Positions 22,670 to 34,559 of a stretch of DNA of 64,000 nucleotides are shown here, piece after piece. This DNA comes from Parietaria judaica (lineage: Eukaryota; Streptophyta; Magnoliopsida; Rosales; Urticaceae), in contig OX940865.1 of the NCBI GenBank assembly GCA_954871525.1, positions 4,278,001 through 4,342,000 on the forward strand. Reading direction: 5' to 3'. Made by a program: the position numbers and the translations under genes. Each line of letters begins with the position of its first letter. The first letter of the stretch is position 1. The notes under the pieces are model-generated. The model was given only the letters and a program-made list of their open reading frames with translations. It searched no databases and had not been told where the DNA came from.

Positions 22670-24195
22670 TATCAGGTATATTAGGTTGCATCAAAGTATT
22701 TTTTTTTTCAGTGCAATAGACTTAAACCTCGAACTTTAAAAGGACAGTTTTACATGTTCAATATCCGAACTGTGTCTTACATGGTACTTATTATCCAAAT
22801 ATGATTTGATATGTGGATAGAGAAAGACAATGAGAATTGTAATTTTCTCTCTATTGGAGAAAAAGTCTGTTTTCAGATTTTAGGTGAAGTTGCCAGAGAG
22901 ATGTCGCGCCGAATTAAGGCTCGCCGGAGAAGTACGGCATAGGAGAACGCGGTTGACCGGAAAACGAAGGAGGGATAGTGATGATCAAGGATGGAGGCGG
23001 AAGTTGAAAATTCATAATTTTTCTCTTATTATGCTCTGATACCATGAAGGGAATGGGATATTTAATATCAATTCATGAACATAAGATAAAGTTTATAAAG
23101 ATACAAAAGTATCAAAAACTATTTTTACACCATCTTATACAATATTTTTTACTTGATCCCTTACGATAACCCGTGCATCCTACCATTTATTTTATTTTTC
23201 AAAATAATTTTCTTATGCTTTTTAAGTCACATTTACTTATATATTCCCAATGTAGCTTCTAAACTTCATACACCAACTTAACTAATCTCTTTCTCTCTCT
23301 TGTCGAGTTTGACGACATACTCCCTTCTCTCGGGATTTGCGAGGCGGCTGTTCTCCCGGACTTCAGGAAGCTTGCTCATTCCCTGAGAGTCTACATATCT
23401 AGCACTCTTTGCACGTGGTGTTCATCCGGTCAACGATAGCTTGACGGCAACAACACGTTTTTAGTAAAAACATAGGAAAAGTGGAGGCCGCTTTGTATTT
23501 CTGGAGCTCGGTGGTTCGGAGAACGGATTAGAGCCATCGACGACGGAATTGAGTGCACCCTTCAAAAGTAATTTGGATTGTCATTATTATTTATTCTAAA
23601 TAACTCCGCACAACAACTTACTCACGAATATCGACCTAAATTTTGTTCAATTTTAACATGAGATATTAAAGTCTCTATGAGAAGGCTAGTGTACAAGTTA
23701 ATGCGCAAAGTGGGCTCATACCATATCCATGACGGGCTTATACATTTCCATAATCATCTTGTTTATGCATCAATTAAATTAAATTTGATCACAATTTTTT
23801 TTTTTTTAGACTTAAACCTCAACTTTAAAAATACAGTTTTACATGTTCAACAGCCAAGTACAAGGCTCTGGCTATAGAATGACAGGCCCATAAGATGAAG
23901 GAACTCACCCCTAGGAAGGAGTGAGGCGGACGATGGCATATATGGAATCAGTTTGTTCATCCGCAAGAAACTGAACATTATCCACTCGATAAATGTATCC
24001 TATATGTGGGGTCGGAAAGCTGGCTGGCTGGCCAGCCGACGTGATCTGCGTGTCCAAAAAGGTATAGGACTTTCAAGTGGAGCTCTGGGATACAGTGGAG
24101 GGGTCCGGCAATCCCGTTCCAAACGTGTGGATCCATCAGTATTTGGAGCGAGCACCGTGAGAGAGAAATAGATCATAGAGAGGGCTCAATTATTG
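22670..24195. other. Unassigned stretch with a possible minus-strand copia LTR/primer site
   Basis: GCTCTGATACCA at 23033-23044 is the reverse complement of the initiator-Met primer site used by many plant copia elements. TGAAGGG follows directly, the expected end of a minus-strand LTR. I cannot find the other LTR end. A ~60-bp direct repeat (ACTTAAACCTC.AACTTTAAA, ACAGTTTTACATGTTCAA) occurs at about 22728 and 23809. No intact gene is supported. Confidence 0.4.
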
Positions 24196-24901
24196 GTCTT
24201 GCTTATAGTCATCGATAGATTTTCCATTCCGAGTGTTTCCGTTTTGGTACTTTTCCACGATTTTCATTCAAAATTAACAAGCTTCTTGCCAAAAGATTAT
24301 CGATAAAAGTAGTGTAAAAACACACAAAAAAATAAAAAGGTACTTTTCAAGCAAATTTGGACTTTTCAACGATTTTTGGCAAAATTACCTTAAATGCTAA
24401 AAAATAAAAAATAAAGTACTTTTCATGAAAAATAGATACCGACGTTATCTTAGCCTAGAAAGTAAGACATGTATGTTGAGTTACTTGATTTTAGGCATGG
24501 AGATTGTTATTTATATAATAACAATGTTATTCCTTTATTTAAATTTGTTCTATGTGAGACTCTAAATACAAACAAAATGTGTATTATCAATGACGCATTA
24601 CTATTTGTTCCATCGGAGAATTTCTTTGTATTTGTTCCATGACATGATATTATTTTTAATTTTCAGTATTTTTTAGATTTATCAACCCTATATATAAACT
24701 AGTAAATATATTCTTAAAAATATTTTAGCAGTTTTTCATCGATAATCCTCGATAAGTATTGATAGCCCATCTATAATACTCGATAAGTGTCGGTAACGAT
24801 AAAATACAGTTTTAGTAGTTTTTCATCAACTCCTCAAAATTCCGTCGATAATCCTCAAAAACGGTAACCGATTTATCGTTAAATAGAGCATTTCGAACCT
24901 C
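24196..24901. mobile_element. hAT-like MITE, copy D
   Basis: Starts GGTCTTGCTTATAGTCATCG, matching the early part of copy A, and ends GAGCATTTCGAACCTCG, the family terminus. Many CATCGATAATCCTCG-type subterminal repeats are present. The first ~30 bases of the family are missing. It is directly followed by the target of the next element. Confidence 0.55.
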
Positions 24902-24916
24902 GGTTTATACTTTATA

Positions 24917-25874
24917 CAGTGGCGGATCCAGAAAATTATAATAGAGGGGATTAAAATAATTTTCTTAACTAGTATGAAACGGGGACAAAAACGGTACTTG
25001 GTTTAAAGGCTAAAAAACTCAATTTACGGGCAAAAAAAACTCGGATTTTTTGGGTCGGGTCGGTCGAAAACCTCTATATTTAATGATATAACATCCGAAT
25101 CCTATCCAATTCAATTATATCAAATCCAATCCATCACATAAATTTAATTTAATCAATTTCAATTCTTAAAATTCGTAAATAGAATCCGTTGGTCGATTGT
25201 TTTCATCCGAAAACACAAAATTTAAATTCATTTCAAATTTCAAAGAAACACAACTAAACATAAATTTAGCATGATTTATGATACTTAAACTCAACACAAT
25301 TAAGCACAACAGATTATCAGAAGTTCTAATACCTAAATTTATCACTAATTCTGTCACCTAAATTCATCACACATTGAATGGTCGAATCCCCAGGATATAT
25401 TGTAAAGTAGATATGTGGTCCGTTGAATATTACATCACTAATCCAGTTTCTCGAGCAGTTTCAAGTTGAGCCAAGCAGCGGTGGCTGTCGAAGGCAACGG
25501 AGTTGGGAAGATCAACGTGTCGGGGCGGACATGTGAATGGCATCTTGTCGCGGCAGCGCAGGCAACAAAGGTGCTACGATGGAGAGAGAGGGACTAGGGT
25601 CGAGGAGAGAATAAAGGTCGACTTAGAGCAATTTCGGCGAGGAGAGAGAATGCCAAGGAGAGCTCGACGAGGACTAGTTGAACTTGAGGGGGAGATTGAT
25701 TGGGCTGAAGTGGGCTTAAGCTTAGGGAGGAATTCTGAATGGGCTATAGCTTTGGGGGCTAAATCATATTTGCTGGAGGGGACTGAGATTTGATTTGGGC
25801 TAACGTCTAAGGCTTTTTTGGATTGGGTTGGGGGGACTATAGCCCCTGTTGGGCCATAAATCGATCCGCCCCTG
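24917..25874. mobile_element. Non-autonomous hAT element with Tip100-like ends
   Basis: Terminal inverted repeats are CAGTGGCGGATCCAG at the left and, inverted, CAGGGGCGGATCGAT at the right. ACTTTATA flanks both sides (24909-24916 and 25875-25882). It is 958 bp long with no transposase. The central part (about 25450-25800) is much more GC-rich than the rest and could be a captured host fragment, but I recognise no protein in it. Confidence 0.9.
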
Positions 25875-25882
25875 ACTTTATA

Positions 25883-26769
25883 CTTTACATTGTGTTCTTA
25901 AAAGGTGCCTAACTTTTCTTTCTTAAAAATAAATATATCATGTTTATTATTGTGTTACTTTTATATTTGAAAAAAAATATATAACTTTTTGTTAGTTATA
26001 CTGTATGAGTATATGTATATATCACTAAACCAAACTAACGTAACAAGATCAATGTTATTATTTTCTATTTATTAGAAAAATACACTTGAATAAAAAAGAA
26101 TCTACGCTCACCTCTTGTAAGAATTTTGTGGAATAATTCATCAAAGATTAGGGATTAGGTAGGCCCAGTTGGGCCTATTAGGATTTCCCTCCACCGAGTC
26201 TCTCCAAAATCGCAGCTTTCGGTTCTCACCTTGCACAAGACAAATCGCGGAATAAGAACATGCAAAATGAAGAACACGAAACAAGCATCAGATCTGGAAA
26301 TATAAGGAGCAAAACAACAAGACAAGAGAGAGATATCCCGATGTATAGTCCCCTCAGTTCGTGGTCGATATCATATCCAAAGAGAGTGACTTCCCTCTAC
26401 TTCAAGCCTCGTTCTTCCTTTTGGTTCAATCAGATTCACCGATCTCTCATGAAGATAACCCTCTTCGAAACCAAATAAGAAATGCCATCACTATCAAGTG
26501 ATCGATATGAACACGACGATGGCGATCTCAAAGGAAATTGAAGAAAAAGCTTGCAAGAATCAAAGCAAGAGAAACACACAAATCTGAGAACCCCAAAGGC
26601 GTAAACGTGCGGGCAAGAGGAGTGACTCTCAAATGGATCAATGGAAGCAATAAGGAGAAAGTGGTAGGGTTAATCTCAGTCCTTGGATTTCCAAAGCTTG
26701 GACAACCAAGATTGAAGCAACTAATAGGGCAAAGATGACATATCGTTTCTACTATCATATTACTCACAA
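25883..26769. other. Intergenic stretch, no gene recognised
   Basis: The first ~90 bases continue the duplicated segment from 13782. The rest holds short frames without recognisable domains. A 26260-26478 frame lacks any family signal. Confidence 0.5.
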
Positions 26770-27365
26770 CAGCACATGTCGTTTTAGGCTTGAAAAAGTT
26801 TGGGCTTCATTAAATACCAACAGGGCCCATTTGGGTCCACTTGGATTATTTAGTTAATTCATGATAATAACTAAGTGAGTTATCAGATTTAATAGGACTT
26901 GTCTAAATGTGATTCATAAAGGGCACATTAAACATAATCCTTACCTCTATAAAAAAAAAAAAAGGATATGATTGGTGTCTAAATAACCTAATTCATTAGT
27001 CCATAAGCACTCAATATAAGATAGAGAGAGCGCATTCGACCTCTCTCCCATCGCTAGAAAGAATTCAAATTCTTCTTGAAGTCTTTGTTTCGTCATCCAA
27101 TCCTCCAGAAGGCACTAGTATACTGACGTGACGATTTCCATCATAAGGAGCGTTCCAATGTCGATGTGGTACTAGGTGATGGCGGCTCTTGATCTCGGCA
27201 ACGGCATGGTGCTAGGTGATGGCGGCGACAATATATCTCCTATTAACAATCGGAGATCCGGCTCGTGAACAAAGGCAAAAGATTCACTAGAGAATTTTAT
27301 TCTCAAAATTCTCTAGCATTTCCGCTTTCGGAGATGAAAAAATCTTAGAAAAACCCAACCCAACA
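26770..27365 (+). repeat. Probable 5' LTR of copia element 1
   Basis: It ends CCAACCCAACA, followed one base later by TGGTATCAAAGG at 27367-27378, a variant of the initiator-Met primer site (GA to AA). The pyrimidine-rich U5-like region (27030-27130) fits a copia LTR. The left boundary is uncertain. Confidence 0.55.
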
Positions 27366-28796
27366 ATGGTATCAAAGGTTTCTTGATAACCCGATTAAAT
27401 TGGATTTTTCTATGAAGAATAATTTTTGAATTTTATTAGAGATTTCAAATTTTAGTGGGAGTGTTTTTAAGGCTCGGTAATTTTTGAAAACGGTATGTCA
27501 AAATTATTTTATGTAAGTGAATTTATTTCAAGAATCCGGTAATTAACCGTGAAAACAATGAAACGACGACGGCGTAAATTTCCATGCGTCGCCGTCGTAA
27601 CGGCGCATAACAGACGATTGCCCTCAAAAAGGAAGCTGTCAAAATGAGTGGCGAAACCCTAGGATTTTTGAAACCTTAGGACTTGCTGATGTGGGTTGGG
27701 CCGAGCTTTTGCTCGAATCCAATGGGCTGGAATAGCTCTAGCCCAAGCCCATAACCCGTGGGCCAACCCAAAATTTGTGTCATCCCACCCACATGTCGGT
27801 TTAAGTATCTTATTCGGCTCATGATCGGACTCATGACTTGACCAGGTGACGTATGGGTCTAACCCGTTGACTAAAATTATTTTAAAAAGTGTGGGTCGCG
27901 GGTTGTACTCATTCTTAGGATCCCACCGGCGACCCAATACCGATGGGTCGTCCTTTTGACGGATGACCCGAAGCCTCAAGCGAGATTGGGTTTTAAACCC
28001 AAGGCCAAGCCAGGGCCCACCCATTTTTTATGGGCTTCGTCTAACCACTATTGGCTTTTAAGCCCGTGAATTATTTTATTTATTCACAGACTTTAATTAC
28101 AGGCCTTGATTTAAAGCCCGAGGTCCATAATTAATGCGGGTACTCTTTTAAAGTCCGGAAATGTATTTTATGAAGTTATAACTAATATTAAAGTCCGAAA
28201 ATGTTTTATTCATTAATTAGTATAATTTTGTTTTGATTAGTAAAATTTATTAATGAGAAATATAAATTGAATCAAACGAAAATGTTGGAGTGATTGTGAC
28301 GTTTAGTTTTAATTAATATTATGATGTCACATTTATTAAAGATTATGATTTTATTAGATTAATTGAATAATTAAGGTTTATAACTAGATAAGTCTTTATT
28401 AGTATAGTTCTTCACTAAAAGAGTATTATCATTTACTATAGATGTTTTAAAGGAACTGAAGAAACTAATTTAATTAGTTATAAACCCCTCAAAAGAATAT
28501 CAAGTGAATAGTCTTCCTATTTTGACCCTCGTAAAGCTTTGGATCATTCTGGACATACTTAGCAAGGTAGAATGGATATCCGTTTGATTTAGAGAAGACG
28601 CAAAGCACGCTTACCTAGTCTGTCAGTTTAAAGTAGGGTGGTGCTTGACTAGTGAACCCTGATAGGATTAAGCAACTAGAGATGTTAAGGTCTTTTCTCA
28701 AATATCATTATATAAGTCCTTTATATTATTATCATGTATTTTGTACCCACTAATTATTTGTTATTATTATTATTATTGTTTTAATCATTATGTCTA

Positions 28797-29660
28797 GAAT
28801 GATGATGAGATTGATCTTTGAGAAGGAGAATGTGTTGAAGAGGAAGAATTTCCCAGAGAAGCGCCTGGAATTTTTTTTTCAGAGTCGAAAAAAGAGAGCA
28901 CATCATCCCGCATGAGCCCCTAAAGGAGCCGCTTGTGCTAGTGGATCCCAAGAGGAAAAGGATACACAAAAGAAGTATGTTGATGAATCTATCGAGGTTG
29001 AATGCCTTATGCTGGACACGATGAAATATGATAGAATATCATGAGAACATGTTAGCCTGGAATATGATCCACCATCGCAAAAAAAAATAAAAAAATTATG
29101 AGAAGCATGCTAGGCAAGAATGATTCAAGATTGTTAAAATTCTACTCAAAACCAGAATGTCTAAAGGTGCTTCAGTAGGAGACCACATGCTTAAGATGAA
29201 ATCTCTCACTTAAGTATCATTTTCTGGAGGTAAAAATCCCAGCGAACTCTGCGTAGAGATCGTGTTGAACTCCCTCCCCGAGTCCTAGAACCAATTCTTG
29301 ATGAATTACAACATGAACGAGGTCGAAAAAAGTCTCCATCAACTCCACAATATGTTGGAGACTGCAGAAGGAAGTGTTCCTAAGTCGAGAACCAAGAATG
29401 TCATGGTGATACAAAAGGGTAACAAGGACAAAGGAAAGGAAAATATAACTCCCAATGTGAAAGGAAAGGTATGTCCTAAGCTGAAGGTTGTTGCTAAGGT
29501 AATGAAAGTCAAGTTTGGGACCACAAGCGAACAGAAGTGCTTTTAGTGCGAGAAGACCAGACATTAAAGAAGGAACTTCCTGTTGTACCTCAAGCAGATA
29601 AGAATGGAAGAAGAGCAAGGTTTCTACTTCAGGTATAAATGTTATAGAAGTGAACATGTC
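28797..29660 (+). pseudogene. Copia gag, degraded
   Basis: Frame-shifting similarity to the plant copia capsid: EKENVLKRKNFPEK near the start, YVDESIEVECLMLDTMKYD around 28975-29030, then MNYNMNEVEKSLHQLHNMLE and TAEGSVPKSRTKNVMVI (29301-29410) before a lysine-rich region. The zinc knuckle is reduced to a damaged remnant near 29545. Several stops and frameshifts; not functional. Confidence 0.8.
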
Positions 29661-29739
29661 TACAAGGAAAAACTAGGTATTAGAATTTGTTTTCAGTAAT
29701 CATATTTGTATTAAATCGTTGTGTCTGCAAAATAAGCAG

Positions 29740-30576
29740 TTGTTGGCGAAAGACGAAGATTATGGGAGAGTGGGCAGTGGAGCACATGTTGTAGCGATAA
29801 CTGTTGGAAAAATCAACTTGAAGTCGTTGACTCAATTAATTTTAAACTCAAATGATTGTCATTTCATACCCTCAATATACAAGAACACAATTTCTATTCC
29901 GGAACTTGATGTTTTAGTTTATAATTTCACTATTGGTGACATGCGTTGTTCAATTTTTAGAGTGGTGTTTACTATGGGGTTGCTTATCTTATTGGTAGAC
30001 TATGTGGACAAATGCCCATTAAAGCTATGAGAGGCTTTAGGTACTTCATCACCTTTACCGACGATAATAATCGATACAACTATATCTATCATTTGAGAAA
30101 CAAGTCAAATTCACTTGAAAAGTTCAAGGAATTCAAGAATAAAGTATAGAAACAACTTAACAAAATAATCAAAGTCTTTCGATCTGATCGAGGCGATGAG
30201 TTTAAAGTCTACCCGAGAGACGAAGGTATTGTCACAACACTGACCCGTCCAGGTACTCCCCAATTAAATGGAATATCTGAAAGGAGAAACCTAACACTGT
30301 TGGACATGGTTTGATCAATGATGAACATAACAGACTACCAAAATCCTTATGGGTATATGCACTTCAAATTACTACGACCACACTTAACTATATTCCATCA
30401 AAGACATTTCATACGACACCATATGAGATGTGGCATAGGAAGAAGCCTTATTTGTTGTACATGAAAGTCCGGGTTTCTGATGTCTATGTCAAGAGGTTAA
30501 TGATAGAAAAACTAGGCCCAAAAAATCAAACAAATGTCAGCTCGCGAGATACACTAAAAAAACTAAAGGGTATTAC
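29740..30576 (+). pseudogene. Copia protease-integrase, degraded and cut
   Basis: Protease region with the active-site-like VGSGAH where D-[ST]-G is expected, then AVGKINL/LNSNDCHFIPSIYKN-type sequence (29770-29960). Integrase core follows from about 30010 (RGFRYFITFTDDNNRYNYIY, then RSDRGDEF, then ERRNLTLLDM). A stop at 30148 and another at 30313 plus frame changes disrupt it. Coding ends at the gypsy LTR at 30577, within the C-terminal integrase region. Confidence 0.82.
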
Positions 30577-31563
30577 TGTTGACGTGCAAATTTGTTCCTC
30601 AATCGAAATTATGAAGCCATTAATTAAATTTATAGTTTAAATTGATTATGGCCTAAGTTGTGAGTATAATTGAATATTCATATATAATTGGGCTTATGAA
30701 ATACAAAGCTCAGAAGCCCACTATATACTTAATCATGTTCGGGCCCGAGCAAAGCTAAAAGCCCAGAAGGCAAAATGTTCACCCGAGCAGAATATGTTCA
30801 AAAGAAGACCGGACAGAGATTCTCAAAGGATAATTCCGAGCAAGACTAAAAGTCCCACCTCAAAACAATACTTGTATAAATCCAACACCGAAGGCTCTTC
30901 CCAAACTGATTGTCGCAAAAGAACCCGAGCAGAAGCAGAATAAAGCGCTTGGGCAGAAGAAAGCTCAACATCCGAGAACGAGCAGATCAAGTCAGCCACC
31001 TCAATTCAAACTCCCAAAGCCCGACCAGAAAAATCGCCACGATTCAAATTCAAACCCCACGACGACCAGTTAAGGTCCACCACTACGCCAATCTCGCAAG
31101 ACGTGGCCCATGTGTCAGCTCGGCAACAAGTCAAGCCCGGAACTCGGAGCCACCACCAATCAACACTTCCAACGGGCAGAAACCAGACGCCTATAAAAGC
31201 AAGAAGGCAGCCCAATAACACGAACGCAAGCATCCACCATTGAGAGAAAAGAGTCTGTGAGAATTCGTGTCTTTAGAGTGTTTTTCTTTCATTTTCGATC
31301 TATCAGGAATTGGCTTGTGGTTCCGACTGATCATCTCTTTTAAAGCAATAAACGTGCAGAGGACGTAGTCAACTACCGCATTGGGACGAACCTTTCTAAA
31401 AAACTTTGCTGTTTTTGTTTATTTTCTTTACTCTATATATTCGTGTGTCATCGTCGAAAGTATTGACGATGCGGAGGTCAGGATCCACAAAAATCTTAGC
31501 ATCTTCAAATCGAAATCCTATTCACAACACACTTGACCGTTGGCGTGCAAAACTACGTCAACA
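30577..31563 (+). repeat. 5' LTR of the gypsy element (987 bp)
   Basis: Begins TGTTGACG and ends CGTCAACA, a perfect 8-base terminal inverted repeat. TATA-like sequences lie near 30874 and at 31191-31198 (TATAAAAG). A pyrimidine-rich leader and the primer site follow. No second copy lies in the window. Confidence 0.9.
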
Positions 31564-31564
31564 G

Positions 31565-31583
31565 TTTGGTGCCGTCTGTGGGA
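31565..31583 (+). other. Primer binding site of the gypsy element
   Basis: GTTTGGTGCCGTCTGTGGGA starts one base after the LTR. This 'TTGG.GCCGTCTGTGGG' form is common after 5' LTRs of plant Ty3/gypsy elements. I do not assign the tRNA. Confidence 0.8.
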
Positions 31584-32170
31584 AACTTTGATCTCGCTAA
31601 CTCTGTCGTACTTAGACACAACCATGAGTTCGGAAGAGAACCCTGCCTCTGACGCTCTGGTCGAGGTAATTCCCGACAAGAACGCCGAGGGACAGGCCCA
31701 GATAACTCAGCTCCAAGAATAGGCTGCTGAAAATGCTGAGCTCAGAAGAAAAATTGAGTTCCTCATGAGAAACCAGACCCGGTCCGAATAGAGACCCTAT
31801 TCTGTGAATGAGACCGGGCAAACCTCTGGGCAAAGGAATCAAGAGAGGTTAAATGCGGTCCACTTTTACTTCTTGGACCCCAATGATCCCCGAGCCCAGA
31901 GAACCAATCAAGCGCCCCTCCTAAGGGATCCGCGCCCGAGCACTCAACCCCCGCCGACGGACCTGCCGGAGGACGCGCTCCCTCTACCGCCTAATCACAG
32001 CACCCCATAATTCCGAGCCCCGGCGTTCGGAACCAGCCAACCTGATTCCGGGTAGAATACTCCTTACCAGCGGCCCCGCAATCGCCCGACCGGAGTTTAG
32101 TTCTCGAGTCCATCCCGGGGAGAGAGCCCGAACTACCTCACCCCCATGGGCCAAGCAGTTACCCTTACCT

Positions 32171-33262
32171 TTGGGGAGTAATCAAGCGGGCCCATACTCC
32201 CAGTGCACTCAAATTGAGCCAGCGTCCCAAAACAATTCCGAGCTGGAAGAGCTCAAATGGACCATGAAGAGAATGAGAGAAAAACTCTCCAAAGTGGACT
32301 CCCAAGTACACTGGGCTGTATCTGCCGCTCTCGAGTTCGAGCGTCTAGCAAAAGAATCGACAATAACTCCATTCTCAGCGGCAATAACAGACATTCGATT
32401 AAGGCACGGCGGGCAGATTCATATACCCAAGTACGACGGGACGACTGACCCGAAGGTACACTTGAAGGAATTCCGAATAGCCATGGGACAGGCTAACTTA
32501 GACATCCACAAGCTGGATGCTTGGAGATGCCAATATTTCGATGAAAACCTCACAGGGGCAGCAATGGAATGGTTTTCCAAATTAGAACCGAACTCGATCG
32601 ATAGCTTTGGTCAGCTGACTATGGTGTTTATCAAACACTTCTCCATGTTCATGGAGACTGAAACCATCGTGGCGAATTTGTTTGCCCTGCAGCAAAGGGA
32701 AAACGAGCCTCTCAGGGAATTCATGACGAGTTTCAAAGCCAGGATGGTCCGAATCAACGGACTAGCTGATGAAACGGCCATAGCGCCCTAACCAGCAGGT
32801 TATGGTACGATTCCCGATTCAAGACCGATATTTTGGTCAATAGGTACACCTCAATAGAGGACGTGATCCATCGTGCATCCAATTGGATTAAGCACGATAA
32901 ATAAAACGAAACCATAAAGAGGAAGTTTGGGCCGTCCCCAAACGCACCAAGGCCCGGGGTGCACCCATCCCGATAAAGGAATGGGCAACCATCCCCCTTT
33001 AAGGGCCCCACGAACCTCGTTCCTACCAGAGGGTCGAACCCTCAGCACGGGAACTTACAGCACGGGGTATCCCACCCCGTGGGAAGACCACACCCCCAGA
33101 ATCATGTCTACAATATGAGCTCGGAGGCCGAGGAAGAAACCGAAGCTCGAGAGCAAGGAGAGCTGTACATGAGCGACGGTGACATGTCGCCCAACAACAG
33201 GGACATGAGCGCCTGGTGCGATTTCCACCAAAGGTATGGCCACCATACCAGGAATCGCATGG
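32171..33262 (+). pseudogene. Gypsy gag, disrupted
   Basis: The main open part (32171-32791) has a short coiled segment (ELEELKWTMKRMREKL) and the retrotransposon gag domain (IPKYDGTTDPKVHLKEF, then AMEWFSKLEPNSIDSF, then LFALQQRENEPLREF). The reading continues in other frames to a C-terminal histidine/cysteine region (WCDFHQRYGHHT near 33214) that replaces a normal zinc knuckle. The frame is lost at about 32790. A proline-rich upstream frame (31804-32010) may be the gag N-terminus. Confidence 0.82.
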
Positions 33263-33689
33263 TCCTAAGGGCCCCAACTAGCTAATAGCTTAGAAATCTC
33301 CCGCTGGACTTCTTCAGGTCGGAGGGCGAGCGTACAAAGAAAACCCAGCAGTCCAATGCCGGACCAAGCACTAGCGCGAAGCCCGAGCAGAAGCAACCGG
33401 CCAGACCAAACAACGCTTCTCCTCCCAAACGAGGAGAAATCCTCATGGCATAAGAGCAGGCCAACCAAGAATCAGAATATGTAGAGGAGCCAATGGCCGA
33501 GGAAGCCATTGGGCAAATCTACACCATAGTTGGAGGATCATAGTTCTATGGGAACTCAATCAACTCCATCAAGACCCATCAGAGGAGATTAAAAGCCATA
33601 CCCGTGGTTCTCCCACGGGAGGAACCCGACTATGAAATCTCCTTCAAAGAAAGTTAGGCTTCCACCTTGGTCAGGCCTCACAATGACGC

Positions 33690-34060
33690 TCTTGTCATCA
33701 CGCTTTTAGTCTCCGGCTACGCGACCGAATGAATTTTTGTCAAAAACGGTAGCTCGTTAGACGTCATCTTCCTGTCATGCTTATGCAAGATGGGAATTGA
33801 TGACACGGAAATAAATAGACGGAACATCCCTCTAACCGGTTTCAATGGCGAAACGATCGACACTATATGGACGGTCAGACTGTCCATCGTCGCTTGTGGA
33901 GTAGGCAAGATAAAAAACTTCTTGGTGCTAGATTGTCCCATGGCTTACAACATGATCCTCGGGAGACCGTGGATTCATTTAATGAAGGCCGTGCCATCTA
34001 CCTACTACCAAACCATCCGCTTCCCAAGAGAAGATGGAAAGTTAAAGCAGGACAGAAAAG
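33690..34060 (+). pseudogene. Gypsy aspartic protease, active site lost
   Basis: A retropepsin-like fold with FVKNGSSLDVIFL where the catalytic D-x-G-S-S is normal; here the aspartate position is lysine. The hydrophobic strand and LGRPWIH end motif (33958-33978) remain. A stop at 33730 and a frame change precede it. Not functional. Confidence 0.78.
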
Positions 34061-34400
34061 AGAAGAGAAACAAAAAGAGGCGCTCTGAGAGAATAATTGA
34101 GAGTTATATTATTGATTAGGTTAATAGGGTGTATATATAACCCTAGTGACAAAATGAATATCGTATAAAAAAATATCCTAACAAATTTCCCTATATATGT
34201 GCTACTCTCTAATTTACATAATAAACTGCACTAAATAAAACTGGAAATAAATAAATAAATATACAACCTGCGACAAAAAAATAGTGGAAGTAAAGGGCAA
34301 CCAAAAAAAAAACCCGAATTTGCTACATAACATCATTTCAGATGTCGCACACGCCCCAGACGCGGGCAAAGGCACCAAAAACTGACCAATAAAAATTAAT
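34061..34400. other. AT-rich insertion inside the gypsy pol
   Basis: About 300 bp of AT-rich DNA with no coding match separate protease from reverse transcriptase, where pol should be continuous. GAGAGTTATATTATTGATTAGG near 34099 and the later CTACTCTCTAATTT near 34200 form a weak inverted similarity. It may be a small transposon or a filler; no target duplication was found. Confidence 0.45.
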
Positions 34401-34559
34401 GTCGGTAGAGGAAAAAGATCCAGCCCAAGAAAAGGACGACGACAACAAGGGCCCAGACTTGGAAATGACGCACCAGGTCCAGATTGACCCTTAGAATCCG
34501 GATCACAAAGTCAGAATCGGGGTCAACTTGGACAATGACGTCAGAAAAAAGCAGATCAA

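Larger units (their letters stand above)
27367..30576 (+). mobile_element. Copia element 1, left internal part
   Basis: Primer site, a long untranslated leader with a GC-rich part (27660-28030, repeated TGGGC/GCCCA), then decayed gag, protease and integrase. The body is cut at 30576 by the gypsy LTR and resumes with the pol linker and reverse transcriptase at about 41174. Many stops and frameshifts show it is old. It is the host of the nested elements to the right. Confidence 0.8.

Noticed and set aside
29217..29657. 146-codon minus-strand frame
   Set aside because: It is the antisense shadow of decayed copia gag.
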